Part shown: positions 35,701 to 47,186 of the stretch, piece by piece
Numbering within the stretch: the stretch's first letter is position 1
How the letters are laid out: each line of letters begins with the position of its first letter
Assembly (NCBI GenBank): GCA_022478985.1
Contig: JAKSZP010017424.1
Coordinates: 32,532 to 96,531, forward strand
DNA from: Massospora cicadina
Taxonomy: Eukaryota; Entomophthoromycota; Entomophthoromycetes; Entomophthorales; Entomophthoraceae
Direction: 5' to 3'
Length of the DNA stretch: 64,000 nt
Notes under the pieces: generated by a model
Told to the model about the DNA's origin: nothing
What the model saw: only the letters and a program-made list of their open reading frames with translations
The model's database searches: none
Program-made: the position numbers and the translations under genes

Positions 35701-35760
35701 GAGCCCAGGTATAATTATATATTATTGATGAATCCCTTCATCAGGTTGGGACCATCTAGT

Positions 35761-36208
35761 ACTATAAAATATTACAATAAATTCAAAGAAATCTGATCTG
35801 TTTTAATTGTATAGAAATTAAATCATGATATTGGGCATAAGCGTTTAAGTGTTTGGTATTCCAGCAACAGGATGTTTATATTCTGTAATATATAAGTTTA
35901 AAGATATATTCTAGAAAATAACAATATCTAATGTAAACCTATATAGCTTTTATAAATACAATGAATGTTTCCATTTAATGTTTTAAGGATAAATTAGTGT
36001 TAGAAGCAAAATGCTTAAATATGTCTTTAGAAAGCTATATGTCTTAATGAAAATAAAAACTTCTGGAGTAACTTTAACCTTAAATATATTAAGTATTGAG
36101 AAAGCATATTTAAGAAATCAGCTCTAGTTGATAAGTACATTAATTTCAATAGGTTTTTTTTGATTTTACAATAACTTGAGCTAGATACACAGTTATAAAT
36201 CCTGGCAT
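35761..36208. other. AT-rich spacer
   Basis: No coding or repeat signal recognised between the end of LINE-3 and the LTR of gypsy C. Confidence 0.5.
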
Positions 36209-36419
36209 TGTTGAGATTTTTTAAATTTTGAAGGCGGGACATTTGAGGCCTATGCAATTATTAGTTGCTAATAGACAGCTAAATTCCTTGTAGACTTTTC
36301 TCTATAGGGCAATCACTGGCGCATATCCGTCACCAAGGCGAATCTCTGCTAATTTTGATTTATTGTGGGGAAGGCCGACCAGGGGATGGACACTTCTGAA
36401 AGTAAACACAAAGAAAACG

Positions 36420-39400
36420 AAACTCAGTAACAGGGAAGGCACCCCAGAGAAGCGATGCTATCTCCTGTTGCCAGCGGGAACGCCACTATGGGGAGGAGGG
36501 GGACGTGTAAAGGGGCTGTAACCACAATTGAACACGTGTGGAGGAAGGGGTCTGAGTTGATGAACTAAACCGGGAACCAGGAGGAGACCAACTGATGGTG
36601 ACGCGATGGGAGGTACTCAAACATCCACGCTTGAAAGTGGTCCACCAAATGGGACCAGAAATTGTGGACAGCTTCTGGGAGGGTGGGGGTGGAGCCTACG
36701 ATGGCATCCAAGACAATCGTGTGGATAGTCCACATGGCTAATGACCACCAGAGCATGGAGGGAGGGTGGAAGAGGGGATACCATGGATATATCAAACATA
36801 TCCCTTGACAGACTGAAGGGATGTGTCTGATCCTCGGCCAAGCAGACGTTGAACTTCGCGCCATATCGCTTCAGAGGTAGGGCACTTCTCCAGGCGGTAG
36901 AACAGCGTTCCATACTGGCCACACACGACACAGGATGAGTGTAAAGTGTTAGAGCGCTAAGCTGTATGGTACACCCATCTCAGGCAGCGCCACACATGGG
37001 AACAGATATGAGGCAGCAACAGGGGGTGGTGTGTGTATTTCCAAATAGTCTTCTGGGTCTCAAGGGAATAAGGGATGTCCATCATGTCCAGGTAGTCCAC
37101 CCTGGATAGGACATAGGGCCGTGTGGGGATCAAGCTATCTTGAATGGGTAGCTCCTGTACCTCCTGTGTGAACCAAGGAGAGGGGCGGCCTCTCTGGGCT
37201 GTGTGTCCACAAATACGGATTCTCCACTCAGCACTCCACATGGAGAGGAGGATTCGTTTGAAGTGGGGTTTAGTACCATGAGGACCTGTGGCCGATGGGT
37301 GGGAAGCCAGATATTTCATCAAGGAATGAGGATGCGACAGATTGGTAAGGCCCAGGGCGCGGGAGAAGTTGGAGCAGGCCGTGCAGGACCAGTGTTTGGA
37401 GGGGAGTATAGGGGCAGTGATGGCCGCAATCCAGGTGCTCAGGATCTTAGCAACATGTGCTTTAAAGTTGAGCAGGCCCATGCCACCACGACTATGAGGG
37501 CCAAACATGACCTCAAGCCATACTGATGGAGGGCGGCCTGACCAAAGCCATCCTTGCAGCAGGGCATACAAGGATTTTAAGAAGCTTGAGGAGAAGGGGA
37601 TGGCGTGGGCTCTAAACCAGACTTTGGAGAGGAGCATAGAATTGGCTAAAACAACCCTTCCAGTAAGGGAAGTAGGGTGGGCTCTGAGGGAGGCAATGCG
37701 CTTTTCCACGTTGTCTAGAATATGACTTTCCATTACTGCTGAGGCATACCTGCCTGCCTCCACCCACATGCCCAGATGGCGGACAGGCCCAATGGTAGGG
37801 CGTGGCACTAAGGGGAGCACAAGTGGGGCGGTGTGGGGTGGGCAGGGAAGGCTAGCACGTGTGCGAGCAGAAGGGTCAGGCTGGGCACAGGTCTCTGGGG
37901 CCCATCAGGTTTGATACTGACCAAGGAGGATGATTTTGGTTTTGGAGGCATTCAGTGCAGCATTACTTACCCGAGAATAAACCTGGATGAGAGCTTCAAG
38001 TGCGCATGCATCTTGATTATTAGACACCCCAACCACACAATCATCTGCGAACACCATCATCTTGACTGGGGCTTGGCCTGGTACATGGACCCCAGTGAGG
38101 CGGACATTCACGTTTCAAAGTAGTGGGTCAAGGCTGAAGTTATATAAGAGTGGGCTAAGGGGGTCCCCTTGGCGTAGGCCCCTTTGAGGGCGGACTACTT
38201 CCGTGAGGAAGCCAGGGCCACGCACTGCCATTGTTGCAGATTCTGTAAGCATCATCACCCAGCTGATGAAGCGAGGGGGGTAAGCAGAATTGGTGGAGGC
38301 AGGCCCTAAGGTATTCTCAGTTTACTCTATCATAGGCCTTCTGCTGGTCCAAGAACACAAGTGCCTCAGAGGCTGTGGACTGAGATGCATTAGCCACAGA
38401 GTTCACGTTATCCCAAATCGACCTTCTGGGTATGAAGCTGAATTGTTCTGGGGAGATGGTGGCAGAGGCTACAATCCCTAGACGGTTAGCTATGATTTTA
38501 GTTAAAATTTTGGTGTCTGTGTTAGTTAGAGAAATGGGGCGCCAGTTGGCTAGGTCTAGCTTATCCCCTTTCTTGAAGAGTGTGATTGTGAAGGCCTCTT
38601 GCCCTCCTGGTAGAAGGCGTATATCCAGAAGGCTCTGGTTAAGGGAGGTAAGCAGCAGTGGGGATAGATGTTTGAAATACTTCTTATAGAACACATCTGG
38701 AAGGCCATCAGGGCCTGGGCATTTCCAATTTGGTGCACCGTGGATGGTGGGCCAGAGTTCATCTGGAGTAATCAAATTTATTAACTCTGGGTATTGGGAA
38801 ATAGTGCAGATGTGAGTCTATTAAGAAATTTCGCCATTTCAGCCAGCGGAATTGGATTGGATTGGTACAACTTGGAGTAATACTTTTGTATTTTGATTAC
38901 CACTTTGGCCAGTGTATCTGCGATGGAATCGTCTGACCTCCATACATGTGTGGAGGCCACGCTCTGGCGCAGTGCAAAAAAAAATTTAAAAAATAAGTGG
39001 AGCACATGCCACCCTCTGTAATGTGTTTGGCCCTGTACTGAACACAAACCCGATGTTTGTGTTGTCTTTCAAGCACGTTGAGGTGGGCAGCTGCTTCTGC
39101 CCACTTCCAGCCCCAAGCAGGGCTGTAGCCCATGGCTGGGATGTTGGACTCCAGGTGTGCCAACTCTGCCAGAGCGCGCGAGATGATGGCTGGGGTAGCT
39201 CGTGAGTGTCAGGAGCAGAGGTGGCGAGCGTGGCAGATGGTATCCACTTTGAAGGCTGACCATGTGGAAATTGGGTCCACACAAAACGGTGTAATAGACT
39301 CTTTTGCCAAAGTCGCTGATTCCACCCATGTGGAAAATCCTGGCGATGTGAGTTTGGGTGGGTGGAGTTTGCACAAATGCGGAGCCCTAGCCACTGTGAT

Positions 39401-40106
39401 GGGTAGGTGGTAGGTTATTGAGACCAGCTGGTGATTGGAGAAATCAATTTTTGATGTGTGGAAGTGAGAAATATGGGATCAAAATTGCACCGGTGTGAGG
39501 ATAAGGTCAATGTGGGACATGGACCTTAATTGGCCGTTGTAGTGGGGACGCATCATGTTCTTGAGCAGTGGAGCTTGCCACGGCAGCGCATCAAACAACC
39601 CAAGGTTGGCCTTTAGAACGCGAAGTTCTATGTGACCCTAGGGGGTGTGGGATGAGGAAGGCCAGCAGTCCGTGGATGTGTTTAACCAACAGTTCATGTC
39701 ACCAACTATGAAGGGGTCAGGGGGTAAAGGAAGGGATTTGACCAATGAGAAAAATTCCTGACACTTTTGTGCACAGGTTGGGGCATAAATGTTGACAATA
39801 GCGTGCACTATGTCAGCCCACAAATTTGTAAAAATGAGGACTTGGGCTTTGAGGAAGTATTCAGACAATAAAAATTTAAAAAAATTGTTTTTCTGAACAA
39901 GCACCCCACAGTGAATCATACCAGAAGGAAAGGGAAGGGAGGAGCATGGTTTTCCAAGTGTCCTCAGAACCTTGTGGACAGTGGGACTCCTGGATGGCCA
40001 GGATGTCCATGGGTAAATTTTGTAAAAAAATCAGTTTCCTAGCCTGGGATGGCGAGGCCGTGAGTCTGGCGATGTTCAACGTCCCTAAAGTGAAGGCTCC
40101 TCCCAT
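36420..40106 (-). pseudogene. LINE-C ORF2: endonuclease-reverse transcriptase, broken
   Basis: Starts at ATG 40106 with M-G-G-A-F-T-L-G-T-L-N. Endonuclease motifs: AIQESHC near 39990 and VGDMNCWLN near 39695. Reverse transcriptase: 152 open codons (38775-38317) hold 'KCPGPDGLPDVFYKKY', 'NWRPISLTNTDTKILTKI', 'PEQFSFIPRRSIWDNV' and 'LDQQKAYDRVN'. Then come 'RQGDPLSPLLYN' (about 38170-38135) and an intact FADD near 38043-38054. One open piece of 287 codons (37820-36957) covers the thumb and connection. The Cys-rich C-terminal segment lies near 36915-36870, and the frame continues past 'FEYLPSRHHQLV', where LINE-A and B have a stop. Frameshifts remain near 39900, 38830, 38110 and 36950. This is the best source for the intact family sequence. 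Confidence 0.88.
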
Positions 40107-41525
40107 TGCACCTTAGGTGTGAAGGGGTGGGCACCCGGGCCCACCAGCCTCCTCTGGATCCCACATGGGCCTTCACGGTGGCGCAGGTGTTTGCAGCAAC
40201 GCTATCAGAAGATTTGTTAATTTTAGCAGACAGGTTCACGTTGGCTTTTGCCTCCACTTTTGGTTTCCCCGCTGTTGAACAAATTTTTTGCGGTGTGGGC
40301 GAGTTTGGTGCACCAACGTTCAGGTCAAAAAAAATTTTCAGGTAGGTTGGAGACCAAATTGGTTTCAATCGGGGCTTGGGTGCAAAGGTCAGATGAAATC
40401 AAGTCACCCATCAGATCCTCAGATTGGGTGGCCTAATCAGCTTGGGCTTCCCAATCTGATTGGTTGAGGGATTCCCAAGTTGCTTCTGCCACAAAGGTTT
40501 CAATGTCCTCCTGGCGTTGAGAGTGCAGGATAGTGGTGGCGACCTTGGCCGCTTCCTTGGCCGTGGCCCTGCGGGCCTGTTTGGCCTTCTTTTGCTCTTG
40601 AGGGGAGACAGGCTTTACTAGTAAGTAGCAGCCTTGTGCTCCCCATGGGAAGGCCTCTTTGGTACTGGTGGTTGGTTCATAGTGAGCCTCCCCATTGGTC
40701 ATGGCCGCTGAGGGGTGCTCTTGGAATGTGATGCCCTCCTTGGTGGGGCATGCGTATGCCTTATGGCCGAATGCGTCACAGTGGGTGTGGATGGGGGGTG
40801 CGCTGTCCACGGTTACCTGGAAATGGTGGGTGGTATGCCCCTCGATATTAATAAAAGTGGAGTGCAGGATCTGGGTTAGGTCCTTTGCAATCTCCTCAGT
40901 TGGGGTCAGAACTGCAATGGCTTTGCCAGTGCACAAGTGTGGCATCAGCATAAATTGTTGCATCTCAAAGGATTGTATTTTGCTGTATACAGTGAGACCA
41001 GCTTTCAGATGCTACTCCAGAATAGCACACTTGACCATAGTGGGCAAAAAGTCGAACATGAGGAAAATTTTGGTTGGATTTAGTCCATCTGGTGCGCTTG
41101 GTTTCAATGACCCACTGCCCTTCAGGGTGGTCAATTACAACGCGCACCACAGCAGCTTCATCTACTGCCTCCTTGTTTTCAAAACTGAGATCCAGCCAAC
41201 CATGTGACATGGAGTGAGGTGCAACATACACCGCGGTCAGGAAATGAGTGTGCACATCTCCACAAAATTTTTCCCATAAGGCCATTTGTTGGATATCCAG
41301 AAACACCTGGACTCCGCATTCCAGCAGCAAGAGTGGTTGAGAGTGTGGCATGTTGATGTACTGGTTACATCGCGCCTGCCAAGTGAGGATCTCTACGGAA
41401 AAAGTAACTGCCAGTCTTTTATTTTTATCTAATCTGCCAGTTTCTCCGGGGCATTTGCAAATGTTGGAAGTCATGGGCCTACCACCTGTACCTTTTACCT
41501 TACTTGCCCAACTGCTCCCTGACAT
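40107..41525 (-). pseudogene. LINE-C ORF1 (RRM-like + CCHC), nearly open
   Basis: ATG 41525 opens 186 codons (to 40965): M-S-G-S-S-W-A-S-K, then 'TAVYVAPHSMSHGWLDLSF' and 'NKEAVDEAAVVRVVID'. The next frame piece (40963-40433, 176 codons) carries the knuckle as APPIHTHCDAFGHKAYACP: the first cysteine reads His, so one zinc ligand is lost. The tail (40368-40107) ends in 'FTPKVQWEE', because the TGA stop of LINE-A/B reads CAA here. There is one stop near 40964 and one near 40434. Confidence 0.82.
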
Positions 41526-42034
41526 GGGCGCAAACTAATCTCCTCTGTGAGATTATCAAACTAAAGTCAGGCTTGAATTGAACAAGTTGCAAAAGTGATT
41601 ACAATGAGAGAGAAAAGTTTAAATCTCTGCTAATTTTGACAAGCAAAATTTCTAGTGTTAACTAAGCAAAAATTTAGAATAAAAAGCAAAGATCCCTTTA
41701 TTTTCAAATTTATGGTTATTTTTAGGGTTTAGGTAATTTTTGGGAGTCTCACAGAATATTACTGACTTTATAGAAAATGGCATAATGCAAAGAATTCAGT
41801 TGGGCACAATAATCAATTGGTTTGGCTGATTTAGACGAACCTCAACTTGCAAGATCTTTAAAAATTACCTCATCAAATTTGGGAGAGGTTGGATCCTTTA
41901 ATGCTCTTTATGGGATTCAATGCTCATTTTAAATCTAGCTTTCTTCTGTGTCAAAGGTATTATCTCAAGTGGATTGTATCTTATTTGTCATTCATACTTG
42001 ATTCTAGTTAGCCCAAATCCTATCACTCCTGACA

Positions 42035-42046
42035 ATGCCCCCCAAG
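42035..42046 (-). other. Gypsy C polypurine tract
   Basis: Minus strand CTTGGGGGGCAT directly before TGTCAGGAG, the start of the 3' LTR. It marks the 3' end of the internal region and fixes the orientation of element C. Confidence 0.7.
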
Positions 42047-42349
42047 ATCTTGCTGGGGAGAAACATAGTTTCAGAGGAATCTAACATGAACTCAATTTGC
42101 CACAGAGCCTGATTGGACAGAGGCAATTGAGTACTCCAGTTCTCAATGATAGATGATTTGATAAAGTCCTGACCACAGTGTATCAAATTTTTGAACCCGA
42201 CCTCCTGGTTAGTGGTGATAGAACAGTATTAAATCAGCCAGCTGGTAAGTCAAGAGTGGTTTTTGGGCATTTATTCAATCTACCTCTCATTTTCTGATAG
42301 TACCCATAGACTTGGCAGCTAAGGCTTGTAGTTGGAATAGTTCACCCAC

Positions 42350-43150
42350 CAGCCTTTGCATTGCGATCTCAGCTGTTTCTGTGGAGGAGGTCTCCAATAT
42401 GTGGCTGAACACTCAAGGGTAAAACCAACTCTCGCCTGTATAGAGCTCTAAAGGAAGACATCTGGATGACTTAATGGTAACTCATGCGGTATGCCAGGAG
42501 GGCCGCTGGGAGGTATTCATTCCACTGAGATGGGCTGGAGTGAGCCATTTTGCAGAGGATGGTGACAAGAGTTCCGTTTGCTTGTTCCACTTCTTCATTG
42601 GTAGCGGGCTGATAGGGAGCAGTAAATGAGGGGTAAGTGCCCATCAGGGCATTGAGGTCAATGGTTACTTGGGAGACAAAGTTGATTCCATTGTCAGATA
42701 GTAGTACCTTTGGGCTACCGTTATGGGTGAAGACTTGTTCATGTAAAAAATGAAGCAGTCACTTTAGAAGTGGCGAGGTAACAGAGATGGCTTAAACCCA
42801 TTTGGTGAAATTGTTGACTGCCAGTATGATATATCAGTGGCCATACATTGCCGTAGGTAGCGGACCAACAACAGCAATGTTGACAGTTGCAAATGGGGTA
42901 ATAGAACTCATGACCTGATGTTGATACGGTGGATTGGGAGGTTTCTGGCTAACAAAAATGAAACAGGAGTCAATGACATCTTGAATCATCTCAATTTTCC
43001 CCTCCCAATAGCTGTTCTCTCACAACCATTGATGAGTTTCCATGATGGCATTGTTTCCTACCATCAAATGGTCCTCCAAATTGGTCGCCATCTGAGCTTA
43101 TGGTTGAACATAAGGCAAACAAGCAGCGCTAACCTTTTTTTATAACAATT
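42350..43150 (-). pseudogene. Gypsy C integrase, broken
   Basis: The minus strand near 42720-42480 reads as an integrase core: SDNGINFVSQVTIDLNALMG, then 'PYQPATNEEVEQANGTLV' with the catalytic Glu in N-E-E-V-E-Q-A-N, then 'SPSQWNEYLPAALLAYRMS'. This is the clearest integrase core in the window. Upstream (to 43150) a degenerate N-terminal part is present. A stop (TAA) follows 'AYRMSYH'. Towards 42100 the sequence fades into an unassigned tail before the polypurine tract. Integrase would join element DNA to the chromosome. Confidence 0.78.
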
Positions 43151-43199
43151 TTCTTTAATTTGGGTCCATTCAGTCATTTTCTGCGGTAGTTTCTTAACT

Positions 43200-43845
43200 G
43201 CAGGTGTCTTTCAACTCCATTTCTCGGGTTTCTTTATAAGTTCATAGATCCAATCCTTCTCAGAAGCATAGAGCATCATATTGGGGAGTAATGACAGTTA
43301 ATCAGCATTTTGTTGTATCATTATAAACTGATGGACAATAGAAAACTCAAAACTCTGGAGTTTGAGCACCTAAAATGCCATCCATCCATCCATCTGGATC
43401 CTTCATCTTCTGAAGCCATCATAAAGAGGAATGGCTTAGAACCACGGTGAAATAATTTCCCATACAGAAAAGGGCAGAAGTGCTTAATAGCAATCAGGAC
43501 TGCTAAACTTCCCCACTCAGTGACGCTGTTTTCCTCTAAGCCCTACCTAGCATTTTAGTGAATTACGCTATCAGATGGTCAACTTTATTTGCATCAAGTT
43601 GTGCCAGAATGGCCCAAACAGCCACATCACTAGCATTGGTGAAAAGGATAAATGGTTTATAAAAGTTGGGATAGACCAACACTTGCGCAGTTGTGAGCAG
43701 TTTCCTTATATGTTGAACGCTTGTTGTTTGGTTTCTTCTTATTGAAATGAAACCTCCTTGATGAGAAGATATATCAAGAGTTCAGTGAGCTCTGCGAAGT
43801 ATATAATAAGTTGTTGATAATACTGGCCATTCAGAGGAAATCCTG
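43200..43845 (-). pseudogene. Gypsy C RNase H and end of RT, broken
   Basis: Near 43845-43760 the minus strand reads 'FL-stop-MASIINNLLYTS', like 'FLGMASYYQRFIPNF' of element D. Near 43370-43300 it reads 'LKLQSFEFSIVH' and 'NAD-stop-LSLLP', like the RNase H end (WALKLQAYDFKILH...VDCLS) of D. Stops are frequent. The right side is cut by TRIM-B at 43846. Confidence 0.68.
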
Positions 43846-44851
43846 TGTCAGAAAATCGACTTTGGGCTCTGCTAGTTGGCAGGCTAACCAGTATGAAGAT
43901 TGGTCAGTCCTTGCCATTTTACCTTAGGCGTTGGGGCTAGCAGCGCCGGCTAACCCCTTGGCATGTCACCCATGCCATTTCAGGGATCCCCTTTAACCTA
44001 AACTACAACTAATGAAATAAATATAAACTTATAACAAAAGGTAGAATAGGCAAAGGGAGATGTTTATTGAAAGGGAAGCGCCAGGTATTTATACTATTTA
44101 CAAAAGGGCTACTGCGCCCATTGCTGACCTATCAGCTCTTCCACTGGTTCTTCCAGACAACCACGTCTCTTCTTCTTCTTCTTCTTCTTTATCTACATTA
44201 TCTCTTCCCTAACGTCAACCCTCTTGCTCCATCCTTCCCGATGTCTGAACCAGTTTTAGCTCATCCTCGGCCTTAAGTTGCCAGTGAGCCATATAAATAA
44301 TCTAATTAAATGTCAAATTTGGATTCAACCTTTGAATTGATATAAATGCGCTGGAAACTACTTTGGTCACTTGCTTGACTCAGAATATCTTGGCATCTCA
44401 CTGACATCTATTCTCCTCTTATCTTAAATGAGGCACCAGAAACAACCTCAGCCTCAAACTCATAATTGTTGGATCCACCAACATTGGATAATCAGGCGGT
44501 GGATTCATGGATAGCAAATACATCAGATTTCCGCTGTAAATCCCACAACTGACCACGAATGGCAGTTGGCGTTGAATACTGATTCCGCTGACTGATATCA
44601 AGTGGATCATCCTCAGCTATTAGTCGCTGGTGATCCTCCTACTAATTCAGGGCCACCGATTGGCCCCACTCAAACCTAAATACCAACTCAGCAGAATACT
44701 AATTTTGGCTCAACCCAAATTGTGGTCAACTAACCAGTATTCATATTAATTAACACGAAATTCAGTCAATAAACCATTCCGCTAGGATTGGCTATATTTT
44801 TCCAAATAACGCTTAATCATTGGAGGATTCCATCTGGTTAAAATCATGACA
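43846..44851 (-). repeat. TRIM-B 3' LTR
   Basis: Read on the minus strand as TGTCATGATTTTAACC...CTGACA. A TATAAATACC box (minus strand, near 44086-44095) precedes AATAAACATC near 44062. A CTT microsatellite of about seven units lies at 44167-44188. Contains no gene. Confidence 0.85.
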
Positions 44852-44863
44852 TTTTCCCCACTT
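44852..44863 (-). other. TRIM-B polypurine tract
   Basis: Minus strand AAGTGGGGAAAA directly before the 3' LTR, like the tract at 2988-2999. Confidence 0.78.
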
Positions 44864-45024
44864 AACCAGATGGTAATCCTCCTACTTACAAACTCAGCGT
44901 GTGGGGTGGGCGTCCAGGGCTTGCCCTCCCCGCCACCACCAACTGCTGGAACCAAATTACAGTGGCGCATCACTGCCACCTCTTAACCATCCTTTAGCTA
45001 CTTAAGCACCAACCAGCAGAGTCT

Positions 45025-45041
45025 CCCTGTATTGAGCATCA
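45025..45041 (-). other. TRIM-B primer-binding site
   Basis: Minus strand TGATGCTCAATACAGGG, 1 nt inside the 5' LTR. It differs from TRIM-A (TGGTGCTCACTACAGGG) at two positions, one of them in the TGG that pairs with the tRNA CCA end. Confidence 0.75.
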
Positions 45042-45042
45042 A

Positions 45043-46060
45043 TGTCGGAAAATTGACTATGGGCTCTGCTAGTTGGCAGGCTAACCAGTATGAAGACTGG
45101 TCAGCCCTTGACGTTTTGCCTTAGGCGTCAGGGCTAGCAGCGCCAGCTAACCCCTTGGTATGTCACCCATGCCATTTCAGGGATCCCCTTTAACCTAAAA
45201 TACAACCAACAAAATAAATAATAAACTTATAACAAAAGGTAGAATAGGCAAAGGGAGATATTTATTGGGAGGTAAGATCCAGGTATTTATACTATTTAAA
45301 AAAGGGCTACTGCACCCATCCCTGACCTATCAGCTCTTCCGCTGGTTCTTCCAGCCAACCACTTCTCTTCTTCTTCTATTTCTTCTTCTTCTAAATTATC
45401 TCTTCCCTGGCATCAATTCTCTTGCTCCGTCCTTCCCGATGTCTGAATTAGTTTTGGTTCATCCTTGGCCTTAAGTCGCTGGTGAACCATATAAATAATT
45501 AATCCAAATAAACGTCAAATTTGTATTTGACCTTTGAGTTGATATAATTGCATCAGAAACCACTTTGATTGCTCGCTTTGACTCATAATATCTTGGCATC
45601 TCGCCAACATATATTCTTGTCTAATCTTGATAATAAATGAGGCACCAGAAACAACCTCAGCCGCCTCAAACTCATAATTGTCATATCCACTAACTTCAGA
45701 TAATCAGTACACCAAATTCATAGATAAGCGAAACATTGGCTTTCTGCCAGAAATCCCACAACAGACCACGAATGGCCGTTGGCATTGACCACTGATTCTG
45801 CTGACAAATTGGATCATCCTTGGCTATTAGTCACCGGTGATCCTTATACTAATTTGGGGCCACCAATTGGCCCCACTTGAACCTAAATACCAAACTCGGC
45901 AGAATACTAATTTTGGCTCAAAACAAATTGGGGAGCAACTAACCAGCAATTAAAACGAATAACACGTAATTTAGTCAATAAACCATTCTGCTGGGATTGG
46001 CTAAATCATTCCAAATAACGCTAAATCATTGGAGGATTCCATCAGGCTAAAATCACGACA
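45043..46060 (-). repeat. TRIM-B 5' LTR
   Basis: 1018-bp partner of 43846-44851. It has the TATAAATACC box near 45283-45292 and AATAAATATC near 45258-45267 on the minus strand, and a CTT-rich tract near 45365-45395. Confidence 0.85.
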
Positions 46061-46139
46061 TCTTGAATATTGCTTAGACTAGATGGTAGAGTCATCCTCA
46101 CAATTGTAACCACCTTGCCTGGAAGTAGCACAATACCTT

Positions 46140-47186
46140 TGTTGCTTATCAACCATGGGCTCCGCTAGTGTGCCTGGCCACCAGTATGAAGACAGGTTAG
46201 CCCTTTGCCATTTCGCATTCATTGGCATACCAACCCCTACAAGTGCGCGTCCAAACCACCAACCAACCACCAACAACTTTGCCTTAGCCCCAGGTGTCCT
46301 TGGCGTGTGCCCAGCAAGTCCTGCCCCCATCCTGGGCGGCTCATGCACCTCTGCGCTGCCCCACCCTCATGATCCTTTCACCAACTCATCTGGGCATGCC
46401 CTGGCAAGTCCATCCCCATCTTTGGTGGCTATGACACTACTGCAAAGCCCCACAAGCTTGGCGGCAATTCAGCACATCTGCTTGGTAGCCATCTGGCCAG
46501 GTTCCCACCAGTTCCTAATAAGGAGGAGGCATGAGAGCTGGCAGTGCCAGCCACTCCAGGCGTGATCACCCGCGCCTATTGGGGATCTCCTGTCCCATCT
46601 TCCCCACTCTAGTGACTCTTGCTACTTCAAAAAATAGGAAAAAATGGGCAAAAGAGAGATGTTTATTAGGAGGGAATGAACGACTATTTATACTTCTTCT
46701 GGGCTACTGCACCCAAGCCTCATTGGCCAATCAATACTGGAAAACCCATCAGCCACTTGATGCCAGAACTCTATCAGATCATTCATTTATTCTTGATATC
46801 GATTCCCTCCAGATCCGCTCATCTGATCACCAAATATAAACTAGGTCAATCCATTCTCATCATGAGTTGCCAGTCAATCATGTATAAATTCATATTAAAT
46901 AGAACTTTAGAGAATCCTCAGCATGAGTTGCCAGTGCTCTGAATTAGTTAACAGAATGAATTTTTAACGGATGGTAACGTATTCATCAGCTTTCTGCCAG
47001 AAACTCCAACACCAATCCTCAAATTGGCATTTTGGCGTTGAACACAGATTCCACTGAACCTAAATTGACCTAAAATATAACATTAAATAGTACAAAACAA
47101 GGTGATTAGCCAGCAAACGCACCCTCTAATAAAAACCCCTAATTCTGATACTATTAGAAGGAATCCATCTGGTTAAAATCTCGAGA
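46140..47186 (-). repeat. Solo LTR of the TRIM family
   Basis: About 1047 bp, closer in its right half to the LTRs of TRIM-A than to TRIM-B. There is no interior and no second LTR. Flanks ACCTT (46135-46139) and CCCTT (47187-47191) fit a 5-bp duplication with one change. Both sides are RT sequence of gypsy C. It is best explained by insertion, then recombination between the LTRs. Confidence 0.8.

Larger units (their letters stand above)
29780..35760 (+). mobile_element. LINE-3, a second and older LINE family
   Basis: About 6 kb with ORF1-type, endonuclease and reverse transcriptase traces in the order of a LINE, but only distantly similar to LINE-A/B/C. The C-terminal half of its reverse transcriptase has segments parallel to those of LINE-1, such as 'RNIRRLGVLKSS', 'GNVFLLSKVWFLAHVCPFS' and 'LLRCWIWG'. 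These place it in the same clade. Target duplications and exact ends are not visible, and the shared 3' tail is absent. Both edges are estimates. Confidence 0.7.
36359..41621 (-). mobile_element. LINE-C, full-length non-LTR retrotransposon (dead)
   Basis: About 5.26 kb on the minus strand within the 3' LTR of gypsy C, flanked by a perfect 18-bp duplication AATCTCTGCTAATTTTGA (36341-36358 and 41622-41639). It ends in the shared LINE tail (minus strand TGTCCATCCCCTGGTCGGCC, then TTCCCCACAATAA). It differs from LINE-A/B at the ORF1/ORF2 junction and near the ORF2 end, and so may be another subfamily. The perfect duplication suggests it is no older than LINE-A and B. Confidence 0.93.
36209..42034 (-). 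repeat. Gypsy C 3' LTR, split by LINE-C
   Basis: Two parts, 36209-36358 and 41640-42034, interrupted by LINE-C and its target duplication. The right end reads TGTCAGGAGTGATAG on the minus strand. The stretch '...CTATGCAATTATTAGTTGC' to 'TTTAGGGTTTAGG' recurs at 53297-53590, the matching 5' LTR remnant. The right 250 bp also resembles the right end of the solo LTR at 61867-63062, so the two LTR families are related. The left edge (TGTTGAG at 36209) is tentative. Confidence 0.65.
43846..46060 (-). mobile_element. TRIM-B, miniature LTR retrotransposon
   Basis: LTRs at 43846-44851 (1006 bp) and 45043-46060 (1018 bp) around a 191-bp interior without coding capacity. Flanks TCCTG (43841-43845) and TCTTG (46061-46065) suggest a 5-bp target duplication. 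The primer-binding site, polypurine tract and LTR sequence match the TRIM-A plan, but the LTRs differ from TRIM-A in long stretches, so this is a subfamily. Inserted in the pol of gypsy C in the same orientation. Confidence 0.88.

Noticed and set aside
44167..44188. CTT microsatellite as a CRISPR-like or regulatory array
   Set aside because: Plain trinucleotide slippage inside an LTR. There are no spacers, and the window is eukaryotic in character.
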